From Coemansia sp. RSA 1804 (taxonomy: Eukaryota > Kickxellomycota > Kickxellomycetes > Kickxellales > Kickxellaceae), in contig JANBTH010000347.1 in NCBI GenBank assembly GCA_027578815.1, positions 1-19,991 on the forward strand: a stretch of DNA of 19,991 bases, given 5' to 3'. Below the pieces are notes generated by a model that saw only the letters and a program-made list of their open reading frames with translations, did no database searches and was not told where the DNA came from. The position numbers and the translations under genes are program-made. Within the stretch, counting starts at the first letter, position 1. Each line of letters starts with the position of its first letter. Positions 6,918 through 16,378 of the stretch are shown in pieces.

Positions 6918-9900
6918 TCAGGAAAGTCCTTCGTCGTTGTCGATCAAATGTGCATAGTCATCGAACGAACCAAATAGAGGCAACCGCTCGCTCTTCTTGC
7001 GCTTTGACGACTTTTCCTCCTTCTTGCCGCTGTCAGCGGCATCAGGGTTGCTCTTGCGCTTGGATCCTGCTTTCGCGTTGGAGTCGCTGTCGTTATCGGA
7101 TAGATCCTCGTCACTTATCTCATCGTCAAAGTCAGGGAACGCATCGGCATCATCACTTCCATCTGAATCGTCGGCACCATCGCTTCCATCGCCATTGGAA
7201 TAATCCTCTAGATCGCTGTCATCCTCACCCAGCGCATCCAGAAGATCTTCATTATCCTCGTCCTCGTCCTCCGCATCATCATCGCCACCAGCCTTAGGCA
7301 TCGATCCGGTCATGGCCTTCCAGATCTCGTCCTCATCAACGTCATCGTTATCGCCATGCTTAACCGCGGCAGCAAAACCAGTGTTGTCGTCAGCAAAGTC
7401 GACGCCTTCGTCGCCGCTGTCCACATCCTCGTCGCTTCCATCCTTGTTCTTCTTCTTGCTCTTCTTGCTTCTCTTGCCCATGCGCTCCTTCTTCGTAGCA
7501 AAGAACTGATGGAAGAACTGCTCTTCTGGAGGAACATCGGATTTGCGCAGACCAGCCATCTTCTCAGACGTGAAATCAATGCCTCCAACAACCCCTCCAA
7601 CGCGTTTTGACGCGATAAGGTAGTTACCAGCAGCAATGCGTGTGCTGCCAGGCCCTGTCTCCATGTCAGGGCCATCCTGATATATGAAAGGCTGCATGAT
7701 GGAATGGCCGCGAAGACCAGTAAACTTTTTAACAGTCACATCTCCATCTTCATTATCATCAACGTCGGCAGAGCCATCAGCACCAGCCTTGGGTTTGCGG
7801 AAGACAAAACGGTCCAGAAAGTGTGCAAGGGAATGGTTGTGCAAATTGCTAATTGCTGAAACCTGCTTGCCATCGATGATCTGCTTCATCGAGTGCGTCA
7901 CCGAGGGATGAAAATGGTGAACAAGCATGACGGCCTCCCACAGACAGCTGTCATCGGCATGAGCAAACTTTGGGTCGCGCTTAAGCGGATCGTACCGCGA
8001 CTTCAGTTGTTCCTGCTGCTTCTGAACACCGTTTCCGGTATCTTCGTTGTCGGAAGAATCCTTGGCATCAACAATATTTTCCTCGTCATCGTTGTCCTCG
8101 GGCTGGGTCAGCATCGAGTATGTCCTCGGTTGCAGGCTGAGAATCTGAGAAACAAGGAACAATGCGCCACACGCAAAGTCCGGCTGTGTGTGCAGACACG
8201 CTTGCAAGATGCGCTTGACAAAAGACATGACCCTTGGAATGTTGTCGTCAGTCTTAAGTGCACGGAAGAGAATGTTAAGATACATGGCCTTCTTGGAAGT
8301 GCTGTCAATGCGCGGGTCAAGGAGCGAGTCGTAGAGAGTGCGATAGAAGCGGTCGGCAATAGCCGGGCGAATGCGCATAATCTGGTGCAAAAGCACAAGC
8401 GACTGAACAACCGTGTTAAAGTTTCCAGCATGAGCGATCTGGAAAACAGCTCCGACGTGCTTGTCCATCGCCTCGTCCTCCATCTTGGAGAACGGCAGTG
8501 CACGGTTCAACCCAGTGAGAATCGCCGCAAGCATCTTATTGTCGGTGGCCTTTTCTTCATCGTCACGCTTCTTGTCGGCTTCCTGCTTGGCCTTCTTCAG
8601 CGCCTTCTGCCCAATATACACTTTTTTCTTGTGCTCGGATTTCTTGTTGCTACTCTTGCTATCGGGTTTTGGCTCCTCATCCCCTTCCTTGTCCTCATCC
8701 ATTGCTTGCGTGAGCTTCAGAAGCTTCTTGAAAAAGACAAAATACACCTCAAGCAGGAGATTTGCCGTCTGCACGTCCTTCGAAGATAGAATGACCTGGT
8801 TCAGAGTAATCATCGTGTAGTACTGAGCACGCTCATTAGTCGACGACTTTGTCAAAAGCAGCTCCTGGATGGTCTTGACAACAACAAACTTCATATTCGG
8901 GTGCACATTAAGCAGTTTTAGGATCAGGTACGACGCCTTTGCCGCCAATTGGCGCTCCTTGTCTCCAAGTTTGTTCACAAGCAAGCGGAGCAGGTTCTGC
9001 TCTTGCTCAGGCTTTTGCTCCAGTAGCTCTTCAAAGTAAGAAACCATGCTCTGACGCGTATGTACAACCGGATCGTAAGCAAGCGACTCCATGCTCTGAA
9101 TCAGATCAAAGTAGTACCGCTTGAGCTTGTCCTCGAAGGCCCAGAGAATCCAGTGCATATTTGTTATGTCCTTGGCGTTCAGCGGCTGGTCAGCAAAGTA
9201 TTTGAGCTTGCGATCTGCCGGCAGCAGATTTATGCACATAAGGTCCTTGACGCTTCCAACAGCAAGCAGAGCCTCGCGACGGTTCTTCTTTCCAACCATA
9301 TTCATCAGATGTCCAAGAGATTTGAGGTTGTGCACAGGACTTTCTTGCACGATAAGCGTCAACGCTGACACACGATCAGTCAACGTGCCAGACGACAGAA
9401 TGTTGGAGACAAACGAGCGATCTGCTGTCGATAGCGATTTTTGTGCAATTCCCTTCTTCTCATACAGATCGTTTTCGCTGTTCAGCAAGTACTCAGCAAA
9501 CTCTAGCTTTTGCAAAACCTCCTCCTCGCTGAGGCGCTCAGCTTCTGCGTCTACCTCTACCGGCCTTAAGCTAATCGAGAACCACTGCCGGATTGGCTGA
9601 ACTGTCAGTCTGCCAGCCTTGGACACGGGTAAGGCATCCTTGGCTGACTTTATCTTGAATCCAGGAATCTCTGGAGACCTATCAATCTCTTTATCGTTAT
9701 CGGTATTCTCCGGCTTGCTCTCAGATTTTGTCTCCTTCTTTGGTTTGGCGTCTGTCTTCTCCTTCTTCTTTATACTTGTCTCCTCTTTTGCGCCATCCAT
9801 CTTTTCAGCTTTAGCCTTTTTTGTGCTCTTCTTGTTATCCTTGGATTTGGCCCTTAGTTCGTCGCTGCTCTGTTTGCTATGGTCGGAAGTCTTCTCCTTG

Positions 9901-10335
9901 TCCAGGCCGTCAACAATGTCAGAAATACTAGTGGATAGTCCAAGCGACTTTGCAAACGCAGAAAGATCGCTCTGCAGCGCAGCCTTATCTATTTTCTTGG
10001 ACTTTTCGGCTTTTCCTGGCTTGTTTGTATCAATGTCCTGCAACATGGTGAGGTCCTCCATATCACCGCCAAGCTTCTGAATCTCATCCCACAGCTCGCT
10101 GGACTTGCTGCTGTCTGTCTTTGCGCCCTTGGCTTTTTTCTAAAGAAATATTTTACACATGAAAGTTCTTGTTAGTAATTGAGTATACGGTTATATTCAC
10201 GGCATGCGCTCTGCACTTTTCAACCTTTGTGTAAAAAGGAACCGAGTTTTTTGTTGATCTGATGCTTACTTTAGCATCTGTCAGTATTGTGGCGGAGGCA
10301 CTCTCTGCTTCTGCCTTAATTTTTTTCCTCGCCAT
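6918..10335 (-). CDS. MAK21: Ribosome biogenesis protein NOC1/MAK21 (CEBPZ family), two exons
   Basis: Inferred model: exon 1 at 10335-10270 (22 codons, beginning MARKKIKAEAESAS), intron 10269-10140, exon 2 at 10139-6918, giving 1095 residues. The family forms a complex with Noc2 that acts on early nucleolar 60S precursors. Visible organisation: a lysine-rich N terminus; a conserved WDEIQKLGGD segment reached only through the intron join; a long alpha-helical HEAT-like part; the CBF/Mak21 domain at about residues 590-780, containing QSLVLLHQIM, DPLKRDPKFAHADDSCLWE and LVHHFHPSV; then QFFATKKERMGKRSKK; a very acidic D/E/S tract at about 950-1050; and a basic C terminus ending in FGSFDDYAHLID. 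Length and layout fit the family. The internal ATG at 10061 is a less likely start because it discards conserved sequence and the splice signals are excellent. The gene is divergent from uS10m and 142 bp upstream of the SR140-like gene on the same strand. Confidence 0.93.
10140..10269 (-). other. Inferred intron of NOC1/MAK21 (130 bp)
   Basis: The donor is AAA|GTAAGC, the branch site is a perfect TACTAAC (about 45 nt before the acceptor), and the acceptor TTTCTTTAG is pyrimidine-rich. The exons join in phase 0 to a continuous lysine-rich frame. This is the best supported intron in the window. Confidence 0.85.
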
Positions 10336-10848
10336 ATCCTCGTGTTTTATGTATTAGGTATAGCTCTATAAAGTAGTGAATTATAGAGATGCTGTGCAAA
10401 ACAAGTAAAAGGCAGAGAGACAAGATGAAAAGTCTAACAGGCAGCATTTTGGTGTCTACAAAAAGTTCGAGTTTTATGTGGGTTTTTTTTTTGCTGTTGA
10501 ATATTTTTCTTTATTGTGTGATCAGATACGCTGATTATTCAAGGTTTCTGATCGTAATCTATATCTGTTCTTTAATCGTGATGTTTCTATGATCGGCCAG
10601 CTATTACGATTTTACACTAATGAAAAATTATTGTTTATCAGTTAATGTAGGCTCTAACAAATCAGCAGGTGAGATTGAACAGCAGAATGTTTCTTTTTCT
10701 TTCTTGTTTTACTTTGCTACTTGTCTTTGTCAACACTAGTGTTGTTTTGTTCTACATTGTTAGTGCCAAATCCGAATATAATTAGAAAGAGACCTTTTGC
10801 GAATCGTGGCACAGACAGGCCGCAACGCAGTATAAAAAGTATAAAGAC
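10336..10848. other. Divergent promoter region between NOC1/MAK21 and uS10m
   Basis: A 513-bp AT-rich spacer between two head-to-head genes for ribosome assembly and the mitochondrial ribosome. A TATAAAA at about 10831 is only 18 bp from the uS10m ATG, too close to be an ordinary TATA box for that start. A plus-strand frame at 10389-10592 encodes a low-complexity hydrophobic peptide that I regard as chance. Confidence 0.5.
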
Positions 10849-11787
10849 ATGTTCCAACCGGCAGTTTACCGTGCAAGTACGGGATGCTCCACGCTTCGAG
10901 CACTATACGGAAAGCAGACACTCCAGACTGCAGTTGCACGCGGACTGAGGAGCCCAGAGGCACTTCGAGGGGTGCGCACCGAAGCAACATATGCGAAGCT
11001 GCTGGACAAGGCGCTTGGATTCAAAGTGCGCGAGTTTGTCAAGGTAGATGAAAAGTATCTTGATGATCCGCTGTATCAGAAGGCGCCGCGCGTGGAAAAG
11101 ACTCATGGGGTTCGCGTGTGTCGCGTTGCGTTTCATACGTTCCAACTAGAGCGCATAGACTTTTATATGGACTTTGTGCTCAGGGCGGCGTACCATATGG
11201 GCATCCCCATCGCAGGGCCGGTCTCCATGCCTGTGACAGTCAGACGCTGGACTGTGCTCAAATCTCCCTTTGTGCACAAGTCGTCTATGGAAGTGTTTGA
11301 GCGCCGCACGCACAAGCGGGTGGTGGTTCTTTATGACGCGGACATGGAGGTTGTGAGGAAGTGGCTGAGCTATATCAATGAGAACATCCCCGTCGGCATT
11401 GGCATGAGGTACTGGCTTACCGAGTATGAGACGCTCGGCATCTCTGAACAAATCGAAAAGGCGCTCAAGGCGGGTGAGGCAGCCAACGTCGACCCCAGCA
11501 TGGTCAAGGACACGAAGTATGCACAGCGGATGGCCAGACGTGGTCGCAAGCTCTTGTGGACCACCTACAAGGATCTGCCGACCTTCAGCCGGTCGAATGT
11601 CGAGAGCATTGCTATGAGCGTTGTTGAAAAGCTTCGGGCTGATCCCGCCGCCAACATCCGCGATGTCACCCGCAGTATCCTGTCTAGGCCAAAGAAGCTG
11701 GCATCCGATCAGCAGCCAAAGAAGCAGAAGGGCCCTGAGTCCAAAGATGAAAAGACGTCTGTAGCCACCACAAAAACAAAGAAATAG
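10849..11787 (+). CDS. RSM10: Mitochondrial small-subunit ribosomal protein uS10m (Rsm10 family)
   Basis: A 312-residue protein with a central ribosomal S10 domain at about residues 90-192. Diagnostic stretches are RVAFHTFQLERIDFYMDFVLRA (start at 92), GIPIAGPVSMPVTVRRWTVL (118-137), and KSPFVHKSSMEVFERRTHKR (138-157), the last being the loop that contacts 16S-type rRNA in S10 proteins. The first 45 residues are rich in Arg, Ala and Thr with no acidic residue until Glu37, as expected for a mitochondrial presequence. The product should be part of the mitoribosomal small-subunit head. After the S10 fold there is an additional helical and lysine-rich C-terminal extension of about 120 residues, ending in a KKQKGPESKDEK type tail, longer than the bacterial protein but usual for mitochondrial versions. 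No intron is seen. The gene is convergent with the glycine carrier gene, with 195 bp between stop codons. Confidence 0.93.
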   Translation: MFQPAVYRASTGCSTLRALYGKQTLQTAVARGLRSPEALRGVRTEATYAKLLDKALGFKVREFVKVDEKYLDDPLYQKAPRVEKTHGVRVCRVAFHTFQLERIDFYMDFVLRAAYHMGIPIAGPVSMPVTVRRWTVLKSPFVHKSSMEVFERRTHKRVVVLYDADMEVVRKWLSYINENIPVGIGMRYWLTEYETLGISEQIEKALKAGEAANVDPSMVKDTKYAQRMARRGRKLLWTTYKDLPTFSRSNVESIAMSVVEKLRADPAANIRDVTRSILSRPKKLASDQQPKKQKGPESKDEKTSVATTKTKK

Positions 11788-11891
11788 CCTCAAGGTTTTC
11801 CTTTTAATTGCTTTCAATAATACAGCAACATTACCAGTTTACAAACATGTGCAAGTGCTCGAGTGAGAATAATAAGCTAAATAGACTATTG

Positions 11892-11912
11892 CAACAACAA
11901 CAACAACAACAA
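11892..11912 (+). repeat. (CAA)7 microsatellite
   Basis: Seven CAA units lie in the 195-bp spacer between the convergent uS10m and glycine carrier genes, probably in one or both 3' untranslated regions. No further function is apparent. Confidence 0.9.
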
Positions 11913-11982
11913 AAACAATAACCACATGTCTAGATTTTGCCATGCATTACTAAATAACTTTATGGCGTCAATACTACTGGCT

Positions 11983-12912
11983 TTACACCCTTGCGGATGC
12001 TTCTGCGGCACTCTTCTTTTGCGTGTTTGCTCGGACAACCCATTCGTATAATGTGAAGACAAGGGACGCTTGGATGCCCTTCCGCAACACACGCAGCGAG
12101 ATCCCACGGAAGAACCCAACAAAGGACTCTTCGCGAAAGATCTTTGAAAACGACTGGAGCACTGTGGGGTACTCTATCGGTCGCAGCTGCATCCGCGTCT
12201 TGACAAGATCAAACGGCTGTGTCAAGTACGAGGCCGACAACCCAGCGAGGACGCCGGCGACCATGGTGACTGTAGTTTCTGCCAGGTCGACGCTCCGTTT
12301 GAGTGCAAAGTCCCGCTCTTTTGACTTTATTGCTTCGTACATGAGCATATACAGCCCTGCATACGGCGCATCTCGGATGGCTGTGGGCACAGCGCCAACA
12401 AAGAATCCGCGCAACCCGCCGCTGCGCCAGATCTCCTTTGCTGCACCCATGATCCCTGCATACTTGTACAGACTGCTTTCACAGTGCACCTTGAGCAGCG
12501 TGCCTGGCATCAGGAGAAACCCAGCCATTGCTCTTGACGAAGCTCCCACGGCCATGTTGCTCATGGAGCTGAGCTTTGTACGTTGAACATTGCCCGATAT
12601 CCGATTCTCCAGTGCTAGGCACATGTTCTTTGTGTGGTTGAGAAAGTAGAAATACAGCGAGGTGCCTGGTGCATTCCTTAAGAGCGATGGCACTGTGCCG
12701 CGCCAGAGCCCAAGCACGCCTTCTGTTGTTACCACCGAACGGATCGCCTTGACAACAGGGTTCTTTGTCGGGGACGTGACAGACCGCGCATGGCTCTGTT
12801 GTATTCTGGTCTTTAGCAGGTCGAATGGTTGTAGAAGCACACAGGACGTTACGCCAGAGAGCGCTCCGGCCCCCAGGTGCATAGCAGAACCGGGCTTTTT
12901 ATCACCGGCCAT
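11983..12912 (-). CDS. HEM25: Mitochondrial glycine carrier, SLC25A38/Hem25 family
   Basis: A 309-residue mitochondrial carrier with three tandem repeats of about 100 residues. Signature motifs are QPFDLLKTR (28-36), MPGTLLKVH (135-143) and QPFDLVKTR (232-240). The non-canonical second motif, beginning MP and followed by T..K, plus FFVGAVPTAIRDAPYAGLY (171-189) and GLWRGTVPSLLRNAPG (68-83) are typical of the Hem25/SLC25A38 subfamily. That subfamily imports glycine across the inner membrane for 5-aminolevulinate synthesis, the first step of heme formation. In the family the second motif usually continues KVRYES; here it reads KVHCES, so an Arg and a Tyr are replaced by His143 and Cys144. Start: the ATG at 12912 is followed by a short polar N terminus and the first transmembrane helix, as expected. 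No cleavable presequence is needed for this family. It is divergent from TVP23, with a 548-bp shared upstream region. Confidence 0.92.
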   Translation of the reverse strand: MAGDKKPGSAMHLGAGALSGVTSCVLLQPFDLLKTRIQQSHARSVTSPTKNPVVKAIRSVVTTEGVLGLWRGTVPSLLRNAPGTSLYFYFLNHTKNMCLALENRISGNVQRTKLSSMSNMAVGASSRAMAGFLLMPGTLLKVHCESSLYKYAGIMGAAKEIWRSGGLRGFFVGAVPTAIRDAPYAGLYMLMYEAIKSKERDFALKRSVDLAETTVTMVAGVLAGLSASYLTQPFDLVKTRMQLRPIEYPTVLQSFSKIFREESFVGFFRGISLRVLRKGIQASLVFTLYEWVVRANTQKKSAAEASARV

Positions 12913-13460
12913 TGGCGATAGATATACAAAAGCTGTATGCGGGAATACTAATAGGAAGGAAAGGAAAAGAAAGAAAAATAAAGCAGCAAACTGGGGAATG
13001 AAAAGAAAAAAGAGAAGAGAACCCTGTTGGCCTTGCTAATAAAGCGCGAATAACCACCGACTTTTTCAACTGCCCGATTTTAAGCGTTCATGTTTCACCT
13101 CTGTCAATTGGGGTAAGCACCATCCTCCCCGCTGCTTGTTTGCTCAATTCGCTCTTAATCCATTAAAAGGCAAGCTTCTTAAAAACAAAGCAACTGTTGC
13201 CAAGAAATGGCAGCTCGTTTCCAGCCACTTTAAAACCTTGAGCTCTTTTTTCAAACGCAGCATAGTATTTTGCTATTGATTTTGTGGAAAAAAGCCATAC
13301 GAAAAACCCACTCTTTTGGCTGCTGTTGCTGTTTTCTCTACTTTTACTTTACACCTTCCTTTTCTCAATTTCCCTCAGCTCCTCCTTTCCTGTCCTTTTT
13401 TCCCTTTCTCTTTGTCTCTATAACTCCAATCTACATAAAAAGCATCGTTTTGCCAGCAAA
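12913..13460. other. Divergent promoter region between HEM25 and TVP23
   Basis: A 548-bp region with purine-rich DNA next to HEM25 (12950-13020) and a strongly pyrimidine-rich tract next to TVP23 (13320-13435). Both read as CT-rich leaders on the coding strand of their own gene. The TVP23 frame extends upstream to an ATG at 13284, but that portion is translated CT-tract and not conserved-looking. Confidence 0.55.
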
Positions 13461-14093
13461 ATGAACTACCAATCCGCACCTGATGGAACGGTTGTAGATG
13501 TGGACCAGCCACAGTCGCAGCAGAACATGTTCCAAGCATCGAGCCACCCAGTGGCACTTTTGTTCTTAATTCTGTTTAAAAGCGGAGCACTTGCCATTTA
13601 TCTGCTGGGGAACTTTTTTACAGACAACTTTATCATTCTGTTTGTGCTATGCGTGATAATCCTGGCGGTAGACTTTTGGACGGTCAAGAACATTTCGGGG
13701 CGGCTCCTTGTTGGGCTGCGGTGGTGGAACGAGGTGCGCGAGGACGGCACCAACGAGTGGATATTCGAAAGCCGCGATCTGTCGATTCCCGTCAACACCA
13801 GCGACTCGAGGATCTTCTGGACTGTGCTATACGCAACGCCGGCGGTCTGGTCTCTGCTTGCGATTGTTGCGTTCTTCAGTCTGCGGTTCCAGTGGCTTCT
13901 TATTGTAATTATCTCTGTGCTTCTTAGCGGCGCCAACCTCATTGGATATCAGAGATGCGACAAGGACCAGAAGAAGAGATGGAACCAGCTGGCCAGCGGG
14001 TCGTCCAGCACACTCGTTTCGGGTATGATGTCGGGGCTGATGAACAACGCCATTACAAGCGGTGTTGTTGGAAGATTCTTTGGCCGTGGATAA
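13461..14093 (+). CDS. TVP23: Golgi membrane protein TVP23 (FAM18 family)
   Basis: A 210-residue polytopic protein of late Golgi and endosomal vesicles. Four hydrophobic segments are visible at about residues 30-50, 55-71, 118-140 and 144-164. Family hallmarks are SSHPVALLF (27-35), DFWTVKNISGRLLVGLRWWNEV (starting at 71), WIFESR (100-105), DSRIFW (115-120) and the ANLIGYQRC motif (158-166). The C terminus is Ser/Gly-rich and short. Family members take part in vesicle traffic at the trans-Golgi; the molecular activity is not known. I chose the ATG at 13461 over the in-frame ATG at 13284: it starts MNYQSAPDG, is preceded by AAA, and the additional 59 residues are the translation of a CT-rich leader. 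The gene is convergent with MIM1. Confidence 0.93.
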   Translation: MNYQSAPDGTVVDVDQPQSQQNMFQASSHPVALLFLILFKSGALAIYLLGNFFTDNFIILFVLCVIILAVDFWTVKNISGRLLVGLRWWNEVREDGTNEWIFESRDLSIPVNTSDSRIFWTVLYATPAVWSLLAIVAFFSLRFQWLLIVIISVLLSGANLIGYQRCDKDQKKRWNQLASGSSSTLVSGMMSGLMNNAITSGVVGRFFGRG

Positions 14094-14248
14094 TAATATG
14101 TGAAAAAAATCTCTTTATACAAACATGGCAATATACTTTTATTTTTCTACGCACTCTTTGGCCCGTATTATGGAAACCTCATCGTGTTTATGATACCAAA
14201 ATTAGTAAATGCAGCCAAGAGACTTTAACGAGACATGTCCACTATTTC

Positions 14249-14722
14249 CTAATGCTTCTCAATAACTTCCGTTACTATCTGGGCGTCCTTGGGCTTTGGA
14301 AACACCTGGCCGTTTCGTCCCGGTACAGATATCGGGCGGGCACCTCGCCACCCCCATCTATACAATAGCTCGTTTGCAAAGATCTCTCCTATTCCCGCCA
14401 TAACCCCAGTAACAAAGGGCAGCGCCATGTAGGTCGCTACAAATCCGAGAACACGGCCCCAGTTGGGCACCTTTAGCATCCAGTTCGTGTGCTTGGGAGC
14501 TATGTCTACCGCTGCTGCTTTGTCCGTGAGTGCTATCGGTGGTAGTATCGGACTAACTGCTTCGTCTATCATTCCAGCCGCTGCATCACTCTGCCTTTTG
14601 CTAGCTGCTACATATGCTTCAATGTCCGCTTGTTTTGTGTCCCGATCCGAATATCTGTCCTCGGAAGATTGTGGAGGCGACGATACATTATCCAAAGTCG
14701 GCGCATACTGCTGTTGAGACAT
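14249..14722 (-). CDS. MIM1: Mitochondrial outer membrane import factor MIM1/TOM13
   Basis: A 157-residue protein with one transmembrane segment (about 89-113) near the C terminus, matching the TOM13/Mim1 family. The core reads LPFVTGVMAGIGEIFANELL (101-120) followed by YRWGWRG, closely paralleling the family pattern of a GxxxG-type helix then GE(L/I)FAxEL and an aromatic WxW-type end. Mim1 with Mim2 forms the MIM complex, which inserts alpha-helical and multispan proteins into the outer membrane. The N-terminal 80 residues are polar and disordered, longer than in the 113-residue yeast protein. The start at 14722 is the only ATG before the polar N-terminal domain. Restriction of this family to fungi supports the assignment of the host. 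Upstream lies a possible tiny divergent spliced ORF. Confidence 0.9.
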   Translation of the reverse strand: MSQQQYAPTLDNVSSPPQSSEDRYSDRDTKQADIEAYVAASKRQSDAAAGMIDEAVSPILPPIALTDKAAAVDIAPKHTNWMLKVPNWGRVLGFVATYMALPFVTGVMAGIGEIFANELLYRWGWRGARPISVPGRNGQVFPKPKDAQIVTEVIEKH

Positions 14723-14791
14723 GATTTTCTCTTTGCTGTAAATAAATAAATAAACGTCTGAGCACCCCTGTCAAACCAACATGTATTCAAG

Positions 14792-14934
14792 ATGCGCAAT
14801 AACAAAACAATAAGAGCAAACTCGGTAAGTGTTGCTTTAACACGCAGTCGACGATGCTTGTGATGATGATATCTTTTTTGCAGGAAATTTCAAAGCGCAA
14901 TCCGGACGGAAGGGTTTTGGGTTTATTACTTTAG
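14792..14934 (+). CDS. Possible tiny two-exon gene (27 residues), unrecognised
   Basis: A plus-strand unit with textbook splice signals: exon 1 at 14792-14824 (ATG plus 10 codons, MRNNKTIRANS), intron 14825-14883 (59 bp, GTAAGT donor, CTTTAAC branch candidate, TTTTTTGCAG acceptor), and exon 2 at 14884-14934 ending in TAG. The joined product would be 27 residues, with a basic N-terminal half and a hydrophobic end (GLLL). It starts 69 bp from the divergent MIM1 start. I do not recognise the peptide; it does not match ribosomal eL41, eL39 or Ost4. It may instead be a spliced non-coding RNA, an incompletely modelled gene, or a chance arrangement. Confidence 0.25.
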
Positions 14935-15253
14935 ATCGCATGACAAAGTAACTCAAATCGTAACAAAGAACTGAAATAGTAATATATGACCTCAATGCAA
15001 GCAAAGAATGGTGCTCACAATACAAGGTCTTTGCACGAGTTAGTACTTTTCAAATAATTGCCGATATGTTAAAATGGCTAAAAAAAGTTATCTTGTGAAT
15101 CAAGCCCAACAACAATGCTTACAAACATTAGACACATGGAATAATAAATGTTTATTCGGCTAGAAATGTGATTTAAAGAAAAAGAGAAGAGCAAGCAGAA
15201 AAGCAGCAAGAAGGTACCGTATTAGAACCATATCCTCACATACAGACTGTGCT
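14935..15253. other. Intergenic region 3' of the p24 gene
   Basis: About 320 bases of AT-rich DNA downstream of the Erv25-like gene. A minus-strand frame at 14837-15025 overlaps it but has no recognisable signature. No RNA gene was recognised. Confidence 0.5.
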
Positions 15254-15901
15254 TTAAATAAGCTTCTTTTGCTGGAAGAACCGGCGAAGATACACGACCT
15301 CGTAGACCGCAACAACAACAAGGAAGCCAATAGAAAAGAAGCTGAATGTCTTGACCTTTGAGTTCATCTTCTCGTTCGAGTCTCTCAACGTGCCTTCGCG
15401 CTGCTTCAAATACTGGAGCTCGTCCTGGATATCGTCCAAGGACATTGACAGACGTCTTAGCTCGACCTCCATGGGCTTCAGCTTCAGCTCGTTCTGGACC
15501 TTGTGGAGATCCTCAGCCATAGCACCGGACTCCATCTTGAACTGGATCGTCAGCGTCCTCCCGTCCTGGGAATACCCCTGGTCCAGCGCGTTCTGGAAGC
15601 ACACAATCACGTTGGCGTGTGCTTGTGTATCGAATCTAAGCACAACCTCATCCAGATTCTTACGTGCACCATATTGATTCAAATGCGGGCTGTCGTCGTG
15701 GATTTCCATGTTGATTGTCTGGCCAGGGAAGCCAGGGAGAACCTTGGCTGTCATTTTGACGTGCGTTCCCATCGGAAGCCACTGTGAGAGACACCGTCTT
15801 GCTCCGTTTACATCTGGCATTGCTGCCAAATCAAATTCTAAGCAGCTGGCAAGGCTGGCAAGCAGAAATGCGATTGCCGAGAAAACATAAAAGCCCTTCA
15901 T
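15254..15901 (-). CDS. ERV25: p24 family ER-Golgi cargo adaptor, Erv25/p24-delta type
   Basis: A 215-residue type I membrane protein: signal peptide (1-20, cleavage probably after SLASC), GOLD domain with two cysteines (Cys37 and Cys101) that should form the conserved disulfide, a membrane-proximal coiled coil (about 140-182), one transmembrane helix (about 185-205) and a short cytosolic tail. The tail RRFFQQKKLI carries the FF motif for COPII and a dilysine KKxx motif at -4/-3 for COPI retrieval. The stretch MESGAMAEDLHKVQNELKLK followed by PMEVELRRL and ELQYLKQREGTLRDSNE matches the delta subfamily (yeast Erv25, animal TMED10). Members cycle between ER and Golgi as hetero-oligomers and help package cargo into COPII vesicles. 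No intron is seen. Length is normal for the family. The specific orthology to Erv25 rests on motif resemblance. Confidence 0.92.
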   Translation of the reverse strand: MKGFYVFSAIAFLLASLASCLEFDLAAMPDVNGARRCLSQWLPMGTHVKMTAKVLPGFPGQTINMEIHDDSPHLNQYGARKNLDEVVLRFDTQAHANVIVCFQNALDQGYSQDGRTLTIQFKMESGAMAEDLHKVQNELKLKPMEVELRRLSMSLDDIQDELQYLKQREGTLRDSNEKMNSKVKTFSFFSIGFLVVVAVYEVVYLRRFFQQKKLI

Positions 15902-16213
15902 CCTATGTATGCTTCCAATTCGCTTTTCTTTCTCGAAGTCGGTTTAGTGATTGGGCACTTCTGTGGTAAGAAGACAAGGAAGAGAAGAAGAAGCCAAATA
16001 TAATAGATGTGCGGATAAAGAACAAACGCAAACTAAGCTGATTGAGCCCAAGCAAAGTGAAAAAGAAAGAAGAAGAGCAATGTGGACAACAAATGGTGGT
16101 GGTCGCTGTGCGTAGTCTTTTACATGCTGAGTCTTAACCAGGCAGAAAAGTGCAAACCGCAGATATGGCATCGTTTAATTGGCTGCCGACAATATTTATG
16201 CTTTTTACGTTTA

Positions 16214-16223
16214 GTCATGTGAT
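16214..16223 (-). promoter_or_regulatory. Cbf1-like site (ATCACATGAC)
   Basis: On the minus strand this reads ATCACATGAC, matching the RTCACRTGAC-type consensus bound by Cbf1 bHLH factors in fungi. It lies about 310 bp upstream of the p24 start. Short sites like this can occur by chance; occupancy is inference. Confidence 0.3.
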
Positions 16224-16378
16224 TAACCCCATACTCTGCAGCTTGGATGTGTTTAGTGCAGGGAACATATAAATTTAGAGGATTATGCGCTATGCCTCAT
16301 TGGGCCAACACTTTTTTCTTCTGTTTCTCCATCTTTGCGCAGGGGTTTTACGTGTGTCATTGAAGTTCCGACTGAGGC

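Noticed and set aside
7312..9600. Several long plus-strand frames opposite NOC1/MAK21
   Set aside because: They are antisense shadows of the acidic and lysine-rich NOC1 coding sequence.
10389..10592. Hydrophobic 67-codon frame in the NOC1-uS10m spacer
   Set aside because: Low-complexity AT-rich DNA within a divergent promoter; no family resemblance.
13284..13460. Longer TVP23 N terminus starting at 13284
   Set aside because: The additional 59 residues are a translated CT-rich tract; the family N terminus begins shortly before the SSHPVALLF block, consistent with 13461.
14860..14975. Possible box C/D snoRNA (TGATGATGAT to CTGA)
   Set aside because: No terminal stem pairs the ends, and the C-like box lies inside a better-supported intron.
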